Of a stretch of 64,000 bases of DNA, positions 27,129-35,991 are shown one piece after another. The notes beneath the pieces were generated by a model, which was not told the origin of the DNA, did not search any database, and saw only the letters and a list, made by a program, of their open reading frames with translations. How positions within the stretch are numbered: position 1 is the first letter of the stretch; each line of letters opens with the position of its first letter. The stretch lies in NCBI RefSeq assembly GCF_000017505.1, contig NC_009675.1:1178001-1242000 (forward strand), written 5' to 3'. The DNA is from Anaeromyxobacter sp. Fw109-5 (GTDB taxonomy: Bacteria > Myxococcota > Myxococcia > Myxococcales > Anaeromyxobacteraceae). A program made the translations under genes and the position numbers.

Positions 27129-27457
27129 CGGTTCCTCTCCTTCCTTCGTTCCTGTGCCATTCGATCGAGATGGCGTTCGAGCGCGTCGACATGGGCCGTC
27201 CAGAGGCGCCGGAACGGGGCGAGCCACTCGTCGAGCTCCACGAGCGGCTCGGGTCGGATCCGGTACACGCGCCGCTGGGCCTCGACCCGAGCCTCGACGA
27301 ACCCGGCCTCGCGCAGCACGCGGAGGTGTTTGGAGACCGAGGTCTGGGGCATCCGCAGCCGGCGCTCGATCTCGCCGACGGATTGCTCGGAGGCCGCGAG
27401 CAGGCTCAAGATGGCCCGCCGGTTCGGCTCCGCGATGATGGCGAACGACGATTCCAT
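27125..27457 (-). CDS. ArsR-family winged-helix regulator
   Basis: A 110-residue protein from the ATG at 27457 (MESSFAIIAEPNRRAILSLL); an ATG at 27475 would add six residues. The winged helix reads QSVGEIERRLRMPQTSVSKHLRVLREAGFVEARVEAQRRVYRI. No metal-binding Cys motif is visible, so it belongs to the non-metal-sensing branch often paired with AHSA1-like proteins. ATGCGCAT, a small palindrome, lies at the alternative start (27468-27475) and may be part of an operator. Confidence 0.9.
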   Translation of the reverse strand: MESSFAIIAEPNRRAILSLLAASEQSVGEIERRLRMPQTSVSKHLRVLREAGFVEARVEAQRRVYRIRPEPLVELDEWLAPFRRLWTAHVDALERHLDRMAQERRKERNR

Positions 27458-27499
27458 GTAAGCGTATATGCGCATCGGGTCATATGCCCGGCAAGTCAC

Positions 27500-27700
27500 A
27501 TGAGGGGGCCCCGCGGGCGTCGCGTGATTCACGCGCTCGTGAAGCAGGTCGCGCGGGAGCGCGCGGTGGCGTCGTTCCCGGCTTCCGGGCGCGAGCGGAT
27601 GGCGCGGGAGATCGCAGGTGAGCTCGCGGATCACCGCCGCACGGTCGAAGCGATCGAGGCGTTACGCCTCTGGCTCCTCTCGGTGTTTCTCGGGACGTGA
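27500..27700 (+). CDS. Small hypothetical basic protein
   Basis: A 66-residue frame with an amphipathic composition (VIHALVKQVARERAVASFPASGRERMAREIAGELADHRRTVEAIEALRLWLLSVFLG) that looks more protein-like than most shadow frames. It is divergent from the ArsR gene 42 bases away. I do not recognise it. No strong ribosome-binding site is visible, and it could be noncoding. Confidence 0.35.
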   Translation: MRGPRGRRVIHALVKQVARERAVASFPASGRERMAREIAGELADHRRTVEAIEALRLWLLSVFLGT

Positions 27701-27825
27701 CACACTCACCATCCGTCCGACCGCGGTGGCGCGACGAGAATGACCGTGGCTGGCGTCGCCGACGCGCCGCGGGATCTCGGGCGCGAGCCGCGGGGCGGGT
27801 CGCCGGCGAGCTCAGCGAGCGCCGT

Positions 27826-30564
27826 TCACCGGCATGTCGCGACGCTCGCGCCTTCACCGTCGTCGCTGCATACGAGCACCTTGGACACGAATCCACTCCA
27901 GGGCGAAGGCAGGCCGGCGAAACTCCACGTGCCGGGATCGGCTCCGGCGTTGTTGCCGATCGCGACGTGCCCGCCGAGGAGATCCGGGGCCGGGGCGACG
28001 CCGGATACCGTGCTCCCTACCTGAACGTCGTCGGCGAACAGCCTCATCTGCCCCGTGCTCGAGACGCACCCCTTGAGATTGTGCTTGGAACCGGCGGACC
28101 ACGTCGGGCGCCAGCACGTCGGACCGCTCGCTCCGGTCACCCAGAAACAGAGCTCGCTCGACGGACCGCCCGTGGCGTACAGCTGCGCGGTCGACCGTTG
28201 CTGTTCATTCAACCAGGCGACGAGCCCACGGGGATTCACGAACGGCGCCTCCCAGCCGAGCCCTTCGGATGGCTGCGCGTCGACGGACAAGCAGAACCCC
28301 GTCGAAGCCGTACTGACAGGCACCGGCGGAAGCTCGAGGACGTCGATCAGGTATTCCGGATCGTCCTGCACGCGGTACAGCTGACCGATGCGGGCCCCCG
28401 CCGCGCGCGGCGCCGGGGCGCTCCAGTCGTACATCGCGGGCCCCGGATCGAAAGCGCCGAGGTCGCCCCCGCCCCCAATCTGCGTGAGGTCTGCCCCCCA
28501 GGCATAGAACGCGACGGGAGCTTGATTGTTTGCCGCCGCGCTCAGCGTGAGCGTGCCGCTGGCGCCATCCGTCGTGAGCTCCTTGAGCCAGACACGCGTC
28601 CAGACGTTGGGCGCCAGAGTGCCGAGATCGACGACGTGCTCGCTGGTTCCGCGGACACCGCCGACGACGGCAGGGTTGCTCGTCGCGAGAACGATCCTAC
28701 CCGTGGTCGCCGCCGGCACCCGGATCCAGATCTGGCCGTGAACGACCCCGGGCGAGTCGAACGCTCCGAGAGCGGTGGACAGCGAGGCGCCTGGCGAGAG
28801 CTCCACGAGCTCCGCGGAGGGCCTCTCGCTGTCGCCCGGCGGCTCGAGCTGGTCCTTCTGGACCGTTGCGCCGGCGCCTGCGGTCCAGAGGTCCAGCGCC
28901 TCGCCAGCTGCCACGACGAGGGTGGCGGTCGGATCGGTGCACGCCACCGGGGCCCCCTCGTCGGTCGTGCAGTAGCTGGCCCGGTTCCAGCCCTGGAGGC
29001 CGAAGAGGAACCCCTTCGTCGGATCGATGCGCGGTCCATGACGCCAGGTCGAGTGATACTGACCGTCGCGCCCGATGAATGGGCCCTCCCGGTTGCGCGT
29101 GTAAGCTGGGACGGCGGGGTCGCCGGCGCCGAGCCCGAGGCCCAGCACCGCGAGCTTGGCCTGGATGTTCTCACGCGTCGCGGGCTCGTCCCACACCGCG
29201 ATCTCGTAGATCCTGCCCCCGAAGACGTGGTCCGTGCCGGTGTCGTAACCGCCGATGGTCGCGCGGTGACCGCCGCTCGAGTCGAGCACGATCGCACCGT
29301 CCCCGAGATGGTGCATGTTGAAATCGGTCGCGACGACATTGTTGGCGCCAATGCGAATGTCGTTGCCGCTTCGGCCCGCGCAGATCGCGACGTAGGACGG
29401 GTTCAGTGGACCGTTGTCAGGGATGTTCTGGTCCGCAAAGAACGTGGGCGTGTACGCCATCGACATGCGGCTGGTGTTCGTCTCGTCGAGCCACTCGTAG
29501 TGGAAGCAGAACTGGGCGTGCATCTGCATCAGGACCCAGCCACCGCCGGGCTCGGGCTGCTGCCCCAACGCGAAGCCCTTGGCGACGATCGGCTTCTCCA
29601 TGGTGTCGCCGAGGTACGTGGGGTCGTAGTCGGGCTTGACGATGGCGCAGACGAGCATGTCTCGCGGGAGATCGAGCGCGTCGTCCCCGACGGTCGCTTG
29701 GTATCTCGTTCCGTTGAAAGGGCCTGCGCCCCAGCGCGTGCGGGAGGGAAACCCTTCGAACCTCTTCGGCGGCGGCAGTGGCCCGTTCACGAGCTCCCAG
29801 CCGATACCGGTCTGCTCGAGGATGTCCGTGGCGTTGCCGTCCGCGGATCCGAAATAGGCGTGCTGCACCATGTGCCCGTCGTCCTGCCAGACCGGTCCCC
29901 ACGTGACCGGCGCTTGCCACCGCTGAACGACCGTGGCGGCCAGCTCGCACCCCACAACCAATGACATCACGTCTCCGCCGTGGACCGTCCCGCCCCCGTG
30001 CCCGTCGTCACCGCCAGTCACAGAACAGAGCTGAGGAGGCGTCGTCGGTTGCTGCGCCGCCGTGACCTCGTAGGGGGTGCCATCCGCGGCACGCACGGAG
30101 AACGCGAAGGGACCATCCGCGGTGATCGACAGGTCCTCACCGAGGTTGCTGTGGAGGACGAGCGTCGAACCGTGCAGGCCCGTGACGGTTCCACCAATCG
30201 TGTACTTCGTGGCGACCAGCTCGCACCTCACGACCAGTGACATCACGTTTCCGCCGTGGACCGTCCCGCTCCCGTGCCCGTCGTCGCCGCCAGTCACGGA
30301 ACAGAGCTGAGGAGGCGTCGTCGGCTGCTGCGTCGCCGTGACCTCGTAGGGGGTGCCGTCCACGGCACGAACGGAGAACGCGAAGGGACCATCCGCGGTG
30401 ATCGACAGGTCCTCACCGAGGTTGCTGTGGAGGACGAGCGTCGAACCGTGCAGGCCCGTGACGGTTCCACCGATCGTGTATTTGGGATGCCGGTCGTTGC
30501 ATGAAGTGGTCGTCATCGAGAGCGCGGCCATGGCGACGACCACCACGAGCTGGTTCAGGTTCAC
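27826..30564 (-). CDS. Large surface lipoprotein with tandem repeats and LamG-like domains
   Basis: A 912-residue protein. The start has a hydrophobic signal (LVVVVAMAALSM) and a Cys at residue 22 suited to lipid attachment. Residues 28-119 and 120-211 are two nearly identical 92-residue repeats beginning KYTIGGTVTGLHGSTLVLHS, similar to transthyretin/Ig-like repeats of myxobacterial surface proteins. The rest contains two lectin-like (LamG/concanavalin) regions, for example FNMHHLGDGAIVLDSS...YEIAVWDEPAT and MRLFADDVQVGSTVSG...GHVAIGNN. It is probably anchored to the outer membrane and may bind glycans. No enzyme signature is seen. The gene is monocistronic. Confidence 0.8.
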   Translation of the reverse strand: MNLNQLVVVVAMAALSMTTTSCNDRHPKYTIGGTVTGLHGSTLVLHSNLGEDLSITADGPFAFSVRAVDGTPYEVTATQQPTTPPQLCSVTGGDDGHGSGTVHGGNVMSLVVRCELVATKYTIGGTVTGLHGSTLVLHSNLGEDLSITADGPFAFSVRAADGTPYEVTAAQQPTTPPQLCSVTGGDDGHGGGTVHGGDVMSLVVGCELAATVVQRWQAPVTWGPVWQDDGHMVQHAYFGSADGNATDILEQTGIGWELVNGPLPPPKRFEGFPSRTRWGAGPFNGTRYQATVGDDALDLPRDMLVCAIVKPDYDPTYLGDTMEKPIVAKGFALGQQPEPGGGWVLMQMHAQFCFHYEWLDETNTSRMSMAYTPTFFADQNIPDNGPLNPSYVAICAGRSGNDIRIGANNVVATDFNMHHLGDGAIVLDSSGGHRATIGGYDTGTDHVFGGRIYEIAVWDEPATRENIQAKLAVLGLGLGAGDPAVPAYTRNREGPFIGRDGQYHSTWRHGPRIDPTKGFLFGLQGWNRASYCTTDEGAPVACTDPTATLVVAAGEALDLWTAGAGATVQKDQLEPPGDSERPSAELVELSPGASLSTALGAFDSPGVVHGQIWIRVPAATTGRIVLATSNPAVVGGVRGTSEHVVDLGTLAPNVWTRVWLKELTTDGASGTLTLSAAANNQAPVAFYAWGADLTQIGGGGDLGAFDPGPAMYDWSAPAPRAAGARIGQLYRVQDDPEYLIDVLELPPVPVSTASTGFCLSVDAQPSEGLGWEAPFVNPRGLVAWLNEQQRSTAQLYATGGPSSELCFWVTGASGPTCWRPTWSAGSKHNLKGCVSSTGQMRLFADDVQVGSTVSGVAPAPDLLGGHVAIGNNAGADPGTWSFAGLPSPWSGFVSKVLVCSDDGEGASVATCR
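29932..30483. repeat. 276-bp tandem duplication inside the lipoprotein gene
   Basis: Two in-frame units of exactly 276 bases (30208-30483 and 29932-30207) encode the two 92-residue repeats. They differ by only a few bases, so the duplication is recent or is kept uniform by recombination. The unit number may vary between strains. Confidence 0.9.
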
Positions 30565-30969
30565 GAGCGAACCCCCATTCGGGCAGAGCGAGCAGAGCTA
30601 AGCTAGGCATCGTTTCACCGCCCGCGCGTGGCATGTGCGAACGCTTGCCGGCCCGGCGATCCCGAGCGGGGCGAATGAACGCTGCAACCGGACGAGGACA
30701 CCGCTACGGTGCGACGACGCGTACGACCGGACTTCCTCCTGTGGTCGCCACAATTCGCAAAGACCTCCCCAGATCGGGCCGTGCGTCCCGAGGTCGTCGG
30801 GCCGCAGGAGCCTGGCAGTCCGTCGCGCGACTTGGCCTACGCGGCCGCGCGCCAGGCAGTAGCGATGGTGTAGCCCACCGACCCGAACTACGAAGCGGGC
30901 GGTGATGTCGGCGCCGAGCCTCGCATGTGTCGACGATGAAGGTGCCTCCTGGGCACGGGAGCTATTCGA
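30565..30969. other. Intergenic, divergent promoter region
   Basis: About 400 bases separate the lipoprotein gene from the NTF2-like gene, which are transcribed divergently. It should contain both promoters, but I cannot assign convincing -35/-10 elements. The small frames here are not recognisable. Confidence 0.5.
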
Positions 30970-31320
30970 ATGTCGTCAGACTCCAACAAGCTGACTTTGG
31001 AGAGAGCCAACGCGGCCATCGTCAAAGGTGACTACGAAGGGTTCTTGGGCCAGTGCACCGAGGACACGGAATGGGTCTTCGAGGGGGACAGGACGCTGAA
31101 GGGCAAGGAAGCTGTTCGCCAATGGATGGCAAGCGCGTACAGCGAGGCACCCAAGTTCGACGTTCATCGCATGATCGCCGAGGGCGAGTTCGTCGTGGCG
31201 CTGGGCGAGATCATGCTGAAGGACGAGCAGGGAACACCGACCCGCCATTCGTATTGCGACGTCTGGCGCTTCGATGACGGCCGGATGGCTGAACTGCGCG
31301 CCTTCGTGATCAAATCATAG
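30970..31320 (+). CDS. SnoaL/NTF2-like protein
   Basis: A 116-residue protein with the cone-shaped NTF2-like fold pattern. Three N-terminal helices (TLERANAAIVKGDYEGFLGQCTEDTEWVF) are followed by the sheet strands (EGEFVVALGEIMLKDEQGTPTRHSYCDVWRFDDGRMAELRAFV). This SnoaL-like form occurs as small enzymes or ligand-binding proteins of unknown specificity. It is the last apparent chromosomal gene before the tRNA-Pro islands. Confidence 0.85.
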   Translation: MSSDSNKLTLERANAAIVKGDYEGFLGQCTEDTEWVFEGDRTLKGKEAVRQWMASAYSEAPKFDVHRMIAEGEFVVALGEIMLKDEQGTPTRHSYCDVWRFDDGRMAELRAFVIKS

Positions 31321-31650
31321 GCGAAGTGCGGGGTCGGGCGCTTTCACGCGCAAGCTGCCGCGCCCCGCTCTGAGGACGATTCCAGCCGGGCAGATCGAGG
31401 CGAGGAAGGCCAGACACGTGACCTCTGAGGTGCAAGCGAAGCTCGAGGCGCTGACGAAGTTGCGAGCCCGCGGAAAGTGCTGCCCCCTGCGCCGATCAGT
31501 CAGACGGGTCCAACGGCATGGCCGCGACCTCGTCGCCGGGCCGCGAGTGCGCGCGTCCCGTGCGTGGGCGCAGCCCCTTGTCCGGTGACTATGAACCCGA
31601 CGAGAACGCAACCTCGGCGCAACCTTGGTGCAGGCGCGACCGAAAAGTCG
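31321..31650. other. Probable island relic: gene scrap and short repeats
   Basis: No full gene is present. A plus-strand stretch near 31375-31470 reads like a protein fragment (IEARKARHVTSEVQAKLEALTKLRARGK) without a start or an end. At 31608-31617 and 31619-31628 the motif GCAACCTCGG/GCAACCTTGG repeats with an 11-base period, resembling integrase arm sites. Both observations suggest leftovers of a third, older insertion. Confidence 0.4.
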
Positions 31651-31692
31651 AAGGCCCTGAAGCCCCTCTATTCCGAGGAACCTCAGGGCCTT
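31651..31692 (-). terminator. Hairpin terminator at att copy 1
   Basis: A perfect 10-bp stem (AAGGCCCTGA/TCAGGGCCTT). Read leftward it is followed by TTTTC within about ten bases, consistent with an intrinsic terminator for a tRNA transcript arriving from the right. It was presumably the original tRNA-Pro terminator, or one brought by an earlier element. Confidence 0.7.
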
Positions 31693-31696
31693 CCGT

Positions 31697-31742
<46 letters not shown>

Positions 31743-31746
31743 GAAC

Positions 31747-32067
31747 ATGGGCCGAATGGACGGGGTGGCAACGCGTGGCAGCGCCTCGCACCCCCGCGAT
31801 ATAGTTCAGCCTCGCGTCGGGCCCGGATCCCACGGCGTGGCACCGATCGCACCCCGTGGCACGGTAAACGGTGCGCCGGCGGTGCGCGACGCTCAGTCCG
31901 TGTCGGCTCTCCTCACCGTCGCCGAGGTCGCCCGGCGCCTATCCGTCTGCCGCGCGACCGTGTACCGGCTGTGCCGGGAGGGACGGCTCCGGCACGTCCG
32001 CGTCTCGAATGCCATCCGGGTGCCCGAGCCGTCGCTTGCGGAGTACCTGCGCCGCGGCGGGGAGTGA
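31747..32067 (+). CDS. HTH_17/excisionase-like DNA-binding protein
   Basis: The last about 60 residues (LLTVAEVARRLSVCRATVYRLCREGRLRHVRVSNAIRVPEPSLAEYLRRGG) form a MerR-like winged helix-turn-helix of the excisionase family. Starting at the ATG at 31747 gives 106 residues, but the first about 45 look unstructured, and GTG codons near 31900 would give a compact 55-60 residue protein more typical of the family. It sits immediately beside att copy 1, where a recombination directionality factor would be expected. Excision control is inferred. Confidence 0.75.
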   Translation: MGRMDGVATRGSASHPRDIVQPRVGPGSHGVAPIAPRGTVNGAPAVRDAQSVSALLTVAEVARRLSVCRATVYRLCREGRLRHVRVSNAIRVPEPSLAEYLRRGGE

Positions 32068-32113
32068 ACCGCGGGGCTCGCTGACGAGGGGGGAGCGGAG
32101 CCGGGCCCGGGGT

Positions 32114-32770
32114 CTACTCGTCGTACTCCGGGAGTTCCGGGCGCCGGTGCTCGAGGTTCGTGAAGTAGATCGGCTCGGTCCCGACCTTCTGGAACTGCAA
32201 GTAGCGCAGCGCCCGCTCGAGGCGGACGTCGGGCATTTCCTGGACGCCACGGAAGTAGACGGCACCGAAGCACCCGGAGGAGTGGTGCCGGATGACGTGC
32301 TCCATGAGCTCGACCGCCATCGCGTACGTGTCCTGGGCCGGCGCGACCTCGATCGCGTCGATGTAGAGCAGCGAGCTGCCGAAGCCGGGCTCGCCGAGCG
32401 TCGGTCGGAGCTCCTCCTTGAGCATTCCAGCGTCGTCGAGCAGCACGAAGCCGAGGTGGCCGAGGTCCGCATCCACGTCGTCGGCGAAGACGAGCGGGTT
32501 CTCACCGCCGTTGACCAGGACGTCGTACCGCAGCAGTTGCCACCGCACGTGGGCGACCGCCTCGGCCGTGTCGGGACGCTCCTCCGGCCACTCGTCTTCC
32601 CCCACCAGGAACACGTGCGCTTCGAAGAACTGTCGGAACTGGTCCGCCAGGTCCTCGGTCCGGAGCGGCCGTGGATGAAGCGTGGGCCAGACCATCATGT
32701 GGTGCGGATCGAACGATCGCTTCGACTCGACGGCGGGTCGTCTTCCGCGGCCCTTCGGAGTGGTCGACAT
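32114..32770 (-). CDS. Unknown protein with possible GNAT-like fold
   Basis: A 218-residue protein from the ATG at 32770. I do not recognise a named family. Residues about 75-215 follow a GNAT acetyltransferase-like order: GHLGFVLLDDAG, then SSLLYIDAIEVAPAQDTYAMAVELMEHVIRHHSSG, GAVYFRGVQ, and RALRYLQFQKVGTEPIYFTNLEHR. The acetyl-CoA-binding Q/RxxGxG/A loop is not evident, so it may be inactive or only similar in shape. It lies just downstream of the AbiE pair on the same strand (23 bases), so it may be part of that defence operon. Confidence 0.6.
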   Translation of the reverse strand: MSTTPKGRGRRPAVESKRSFDPHHMMVWPTLHPRPLRTEDLADQFRQFFEAHVFLVGEDEWPEERPDTAEAVAHVRWQLLRYDVLVNGGENPLVFADDVDADLGHLGFVLLDDAGMLKEELRPTLGEPGFGSSLLYIDAIEVAPAQDTYAMAVELMEHVIRHHSSGCFGAVYFRGVQEMPDVRLERALRYLQFQKVGTEPIYFTNLEHRRPELPEYDE

Positions 32771-32793
32771 CGCTTCGCGCTCCGCACTCGTCT

Positions 32794-33693
32794 CTAGGTG
32801 AAGTCCCATGTCCACGAGCCGGGATCCCAGCTTCCGTGTGCGTCGGAGCCGAGCACCGGGTCGAGGAACCCCCGGGCCGCCGCCACGACGTCGTCGAGCG
32901 TGGTCCAGGGGAGCGCATCTTCCTCGGCGATCGCCGCGTACGGCTCTCTCCAGTCCGTCGGCGGATCGGGGAGGCGCGACGGCGCAGGGTGCGTGGCGCG
33001 GAACCCGAAGGTCTGCTCCAGCGCAGCTCGGACCCGCCGCGCGTCCCGCGGACCGATCTGCCCGAGCAGCGCTAGGTCCGGCAGGTCCTTCACGCGCGTG
33101 CTCGGTGTCGCCCGTGGAAGCGTGTAGGCGTGGAGCTTCTCCGCGACGTGCGTCTCGACCGGATACACCCGCAGCTCGGGTGCGGCGATGCCGGCGAACG
33201 CCAGGAGGTCGTCGCCGGTGATCAACTCCGGCCCGCCGAGAATGGGATCGCCGAACGCGACGTCGACGCCGAAGGGCTGACCGTAGAGCATGCCGGCGAG
33301 ACGGCACTCCGCCCGGAACCGCTGACCCTCGTACTGGACGCCGGGTCCGGCGATGTCGGGGTGGCGGGTGTCGACCGTGACCTCGAAGAACATGAAGTCG
33401 CCGAGGTCGAGCCTGCCCGCCCGCTGGAGGCGCGCGAGCAAGCCATCGGGCGATCCGACCAGGCGGAGGTCGATATCGCGGGTGGTCCGCGCCCGCTCGA
33501 GGCGCAGCTCGAGCACGAGGCCGCCTTTGAGGATGGCCGCGTCGCCGAGGACGCGCACGAGTCGCGCGAGGTACCGATCGAACACGAGCAGCTGCCGCCT
33601 CCGCGCGATGCCGCCCGGCTCCGCGACGTTCCGCAGCCGCTGGTCGAGCGCCGCCTTGAACGCCGCCGGTGTCGCGTACGCGCGGGGCTTCAT
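32794..33693 (-). CDS. abiEii: AbiEii/AbiGii nucleotidyltransferase toxin
   Basis: A 299-residue protein of the type IV toxin family. The nucleotidyltransferase signature is clear: ILKGGLVLELRL with GG at 57-58, and RDIDLRL with DxD at 73-75. Downstream are ITGDDLLAFAGI and VETHVAEKLHAYTLP, also conserved in the family. AbiEii-type toxins add nucleotides (to tRNA in studied relatives) and stop growth when phage infection disturbs the antitoxin. Its ATG overlaps the antitoxin stop by four bases, the normal arrangement. Confidence 0.92.
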   Translation of the reverse strand: MKPRAYATPAAFKAALDQRLRNVAEPGGIARRRQLLVFDRYLARLVRVLGDAAILKGGLVLELRLERARTTRDIDLRLVGSPDGLLARLQRAGRLDLGDFMFFEVTVDTRHPDIAGPGVQYEGQRFRAECRLAGMLYGQPFGVDVAFGDPILGGPELITGDDLLAFAGIAAPELRVYPVETHVAEKLHAYTLPRATPSTRVKDLPDLALLGQIGPRDARRVRAALEQTFGFRATHPAPSRLPDPPTDWREPYAAIAEEDALPWTTLDDVVAAARGFLDPVLGSDAHGSWDPGSWTWDFT

Positions 33694-34268
33694 CCTGGCA
33701 CCTCACGCAACCCCGCGGCCCGCGAGACCTCCGCGAGCCGTTCCGGCGACACGAGCCCCCGGGACCGCGCTTGCTGGAAGGCCTGGGCGAGCAGCTCCGG
33801 GGAGAGGTGTGCCATCGCACAGTCGAGGAGGGTTCGGCCCGGCTCGGTCACGGGGACGGCGCCGAACCACGATCGTTCGTCCGCGCGAACCGTAGCGGGG
33901 TGAAGCACCACTCCACGGGGAATCTTGAGGCGTCTCCCCCGCCAGTCCGCCGGAACCGTGAGATGGAGGCGCTTCGGGAGGACGTCGGAGAGCCCGTGCA
34001 GCGAGAGCGCCGTCTCGTGCGAGAAGACCCCGGCCTGCTTCGACCAGAGCCAGACCTCGGCGAGCTCCTCGTGATCGCCGGCCGGATAGTGAACGAGCCG
34101 GTAGATCCCGCGGCGGACCCGTCTGACGCGACCGAACTCGACGTACCGTTTGAGGAGCTGGTGGTAGTAGCCCGCCTCCGCGGCCTGTTCGGTCGTGAAG
34201 AGGCCGTCCTGACCGGAAGCTGTCGCGAAGAGCTTGTCCCAGCTCGGCTTTTCGGCTGGACGCGCCAC
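33690..34268 (-). CDS. abiEi: AbiEi-family antitoxin
   Basis: A 192-residue protein. The N-terminal winged helix (LFTTEQAAEAGYYHQLLKRYVEFGRVRRVRRGIYRLVHYP) is the DNA-binding part used for autorepression in the family. The C-terminal part (SHETALSLHGLSDVLPKRLHLTVP to GRTLLDCAMAHLSPELLAQA) carries the conserved antitoxin domain. It is first in the operon, directly before the toxin. AACGTTACGTT, overlapping inverted half-sites, occurs just upstream of its start and may be the operator. It is divergent from jetA. Confidence 0.92.
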   Translation of the reverse strand: MARPAEKPSWDKLFATASGQDGLFTTEQAAEAGYYHQLLKRYVEFGRVRRVRRGIYRLVHYPAGDHEELAEVWLWSKQAGVFSHETALSLHGLSDVLPKRLHLTVPADWRGRRLKIPRGVVLHPATVRADERSWFGAVPVTEPGRTLLDCAMAHLSPELLAQAFQQARSRGLVSPERLAEVSRAAGLREVPG

Positions 34269-34452
34269 CGCACGAATCTAAACGTTACGTTGCCTTTTCT
34301 GCAAGCGCGCGGCTGTGCCCGGGCGCCGATCCGCTGCGGGGGGGGACTCGCAGTCGAGCTTCAGCGACTCCGTGTCCGCCCCGTTTGCTACGGTGAAGGC
34401 GGGGGGTTCTGCGCCGATCGCGAGGATGGCGCCGCGGTGCACCCTCGCACGC

Positions 34453-35991
34453 ATGGCGATCCGGGACGACACGACAACTGAGTCGCTCGTCGCGTCGGTC
34501 ACCGACGCGCGGACGGCGCTGGTCTACCTCGTCGTCCGCGAGTCCGATCAGTACGTCGCGGTCATGGATGCGCTCGAGTCGTCGATCACCGACCTCACCC
34601 CGCGCGAGGTCGGCTCGCGGGTCCGGGCGGCGACGGGCCTCGCGCTCGAGGACGCGGTGGTGGAAGCTCGCCTCGACAAGCTCCGGGACTGGGGAGCAGT
34701 GTCGGCCCGGACCGACGCCTCCCGGATCCTGAGGCACGCGGACCTGCTCGCCCGGAACTGGCGCTACACGGCGACGCCCGTCGGACGCCAGGTCCAGCGG
34801 TTCTACCGGGAGGTCCTCGCCGGTACGCCGACCGTTCGCGAGATCCCGCTCTCGAGCCTCGCCCGCGTCGTCGAGACGGCCGAGGCGCTCGTCGGATCCA
34901 CCCAGCTCGGCCCGGACACGGCGGGGCTCGTCGGGCAGCTTTTCGTCAACCACGACGACCTCGACTCGGCGCTCGTCGGCGCCGAGGACAACCTTGCCGC
35001 CCTCGTCGACCGGTTCGACCTGGACGAGGAGTCGACCGCCGAGCTCAAGTCGCTCCTGGTCGGGTACGCCACGCACGTGGCCGTCGAGCTGGGACGTGGC
35101 TCGGCGCGCGCGCACCGCGCGCTCGTCGCGCTGCGCGGCCGGTTCCCCGAGCTCGCCGCTGCGGCGGTCCGTGCTTCGGATGCGCGTGCGCTGATCGAGC
35201 GCGGTGCGATCGGAGCGTCGCGCGGTGGCACCGTCGAGGACTGGAGCGCGCTCCTCGCGTGGTTAGATCCCGACTCCGGACGCTCGGAACGTTTCGCCCT
35301 GAGGCTCGTGCGCGCCCTGCCGGGCATGCACGTCAACCTGCGCCGGCTCCACACGTCGTCTGGAACCGCGACGAACCGCAGCCGTGCGCTCGCGCTCGCG
35401 CGTGCCTGTGCGCACCCGACGCTGGGCACGGCGGTTCTCCTCGCCGCGCTCGGCGACCACCCGTGGCGAAAGCTGTACGCCGAGGCGCCGGACGCCGATC
35501 TCCCTCGCGTGCGCTCGTGGCGCGACAGCCCGCGGGTCGACGTGCCGGAGCTCCTCCGGCTCACCGGGCGCGCCGGGGCTCGCGGGCGCGCGCCCGCCGC
35601 CCGCGACGACGCTGCGGCGCGGAGCGCGGTGGCCCAGGCACGTGCGAAACGAATGGCCGAGCACGCCGCGGCCATCGAGGAAGTGCTGATCGCGGGGGCG
35701 GGAGCGTCGCTCTCCGAGCGGGCGGCTCGGGTCGCGCTGGCGGCGCTCACCGCCGCCGCGAGGGCGAGGAGCGACGGCGGGCGCCGGGTCGCGGTCCACG
35801 ACGGGCTCGGATGCACGCTCTTCCACACCGGCGCCGGCCTGGGGTGTGTCGTCGCACCGACGTGGCGCGTCCTCACGCCGGGACGCGTTCCGGTGTTTCA
35901 TCTTCCGACCGAGACCGCCCGCGCGCCCGAGGTGGCCGTGCGCCACGAAGACGACCAGCCGCGGATCGTGCTCGCGGGCGGTGCGACATGA
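34453..35991 (+). CDS. jetA: JetA, Wadjet kleisin-like subunit (DUF2397/TIGR02677)
   Basis: A 512-residue protein from the ATG at 34453; in-frame starts further upstream give an unconserved N-terminus. The family pattern includes ALVYLVVRESDQYVAVMDALE, DAVVEARLDKLRDWGAV, DASRILRHADLLARNWRYTATPVGRQVQRFYREVL and the later LRRLHTSSGTATNRSRALALARACAHP. By analogy with MukF it should be the kleisin that closes the SMC ring. It is the first gene of a complete jetABCD operon and ends in an ATGA overlap with jetB. Wadjet systems recognise and cleave closed circular plasmid DNA. Confidence 0.9.
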   Translation: MAIRDDTTTESLVASVTDARTALVYLVVRESDQYVAVMDALESSITDLTPREVGSRVRAATGLALEDAVVEARLDKLRDWGAVSARTDASRILRHADLLARNWRYTATPVGRQVQRFYREVLAGTPTVREIPLSSLARVVETAEALVGSTQLGPDTAGLVGQLFVNHDDLDSALVGAEDNLAALVDRFDLDEESTAELKSLLVGYATHVAVELGRGSARAHRALVALRGRFPELAAAAVRASDARALIERGAIGASRGGTVEDWSALLAWLDPDSGRSERFALRLVRALPGMHVNLRRLHTSSGTATNRSRALALARACAHPTLGTAVLLAALGDHPWRKLYAEAPDADLPRVRSWRDSPRVDVPELLRLTGRAGARGRAPAARDDAAARSAVAQARAKRMAEHAAAIEEVLIAGAGASLSERAARVALAALTAAARARSDGGRRVAVHDGLGCTLFHTGAGLGCVVAPTWRVLTPGRVPVFHLPTETARAPEVAVRHEDDQPRIVLAGGAT

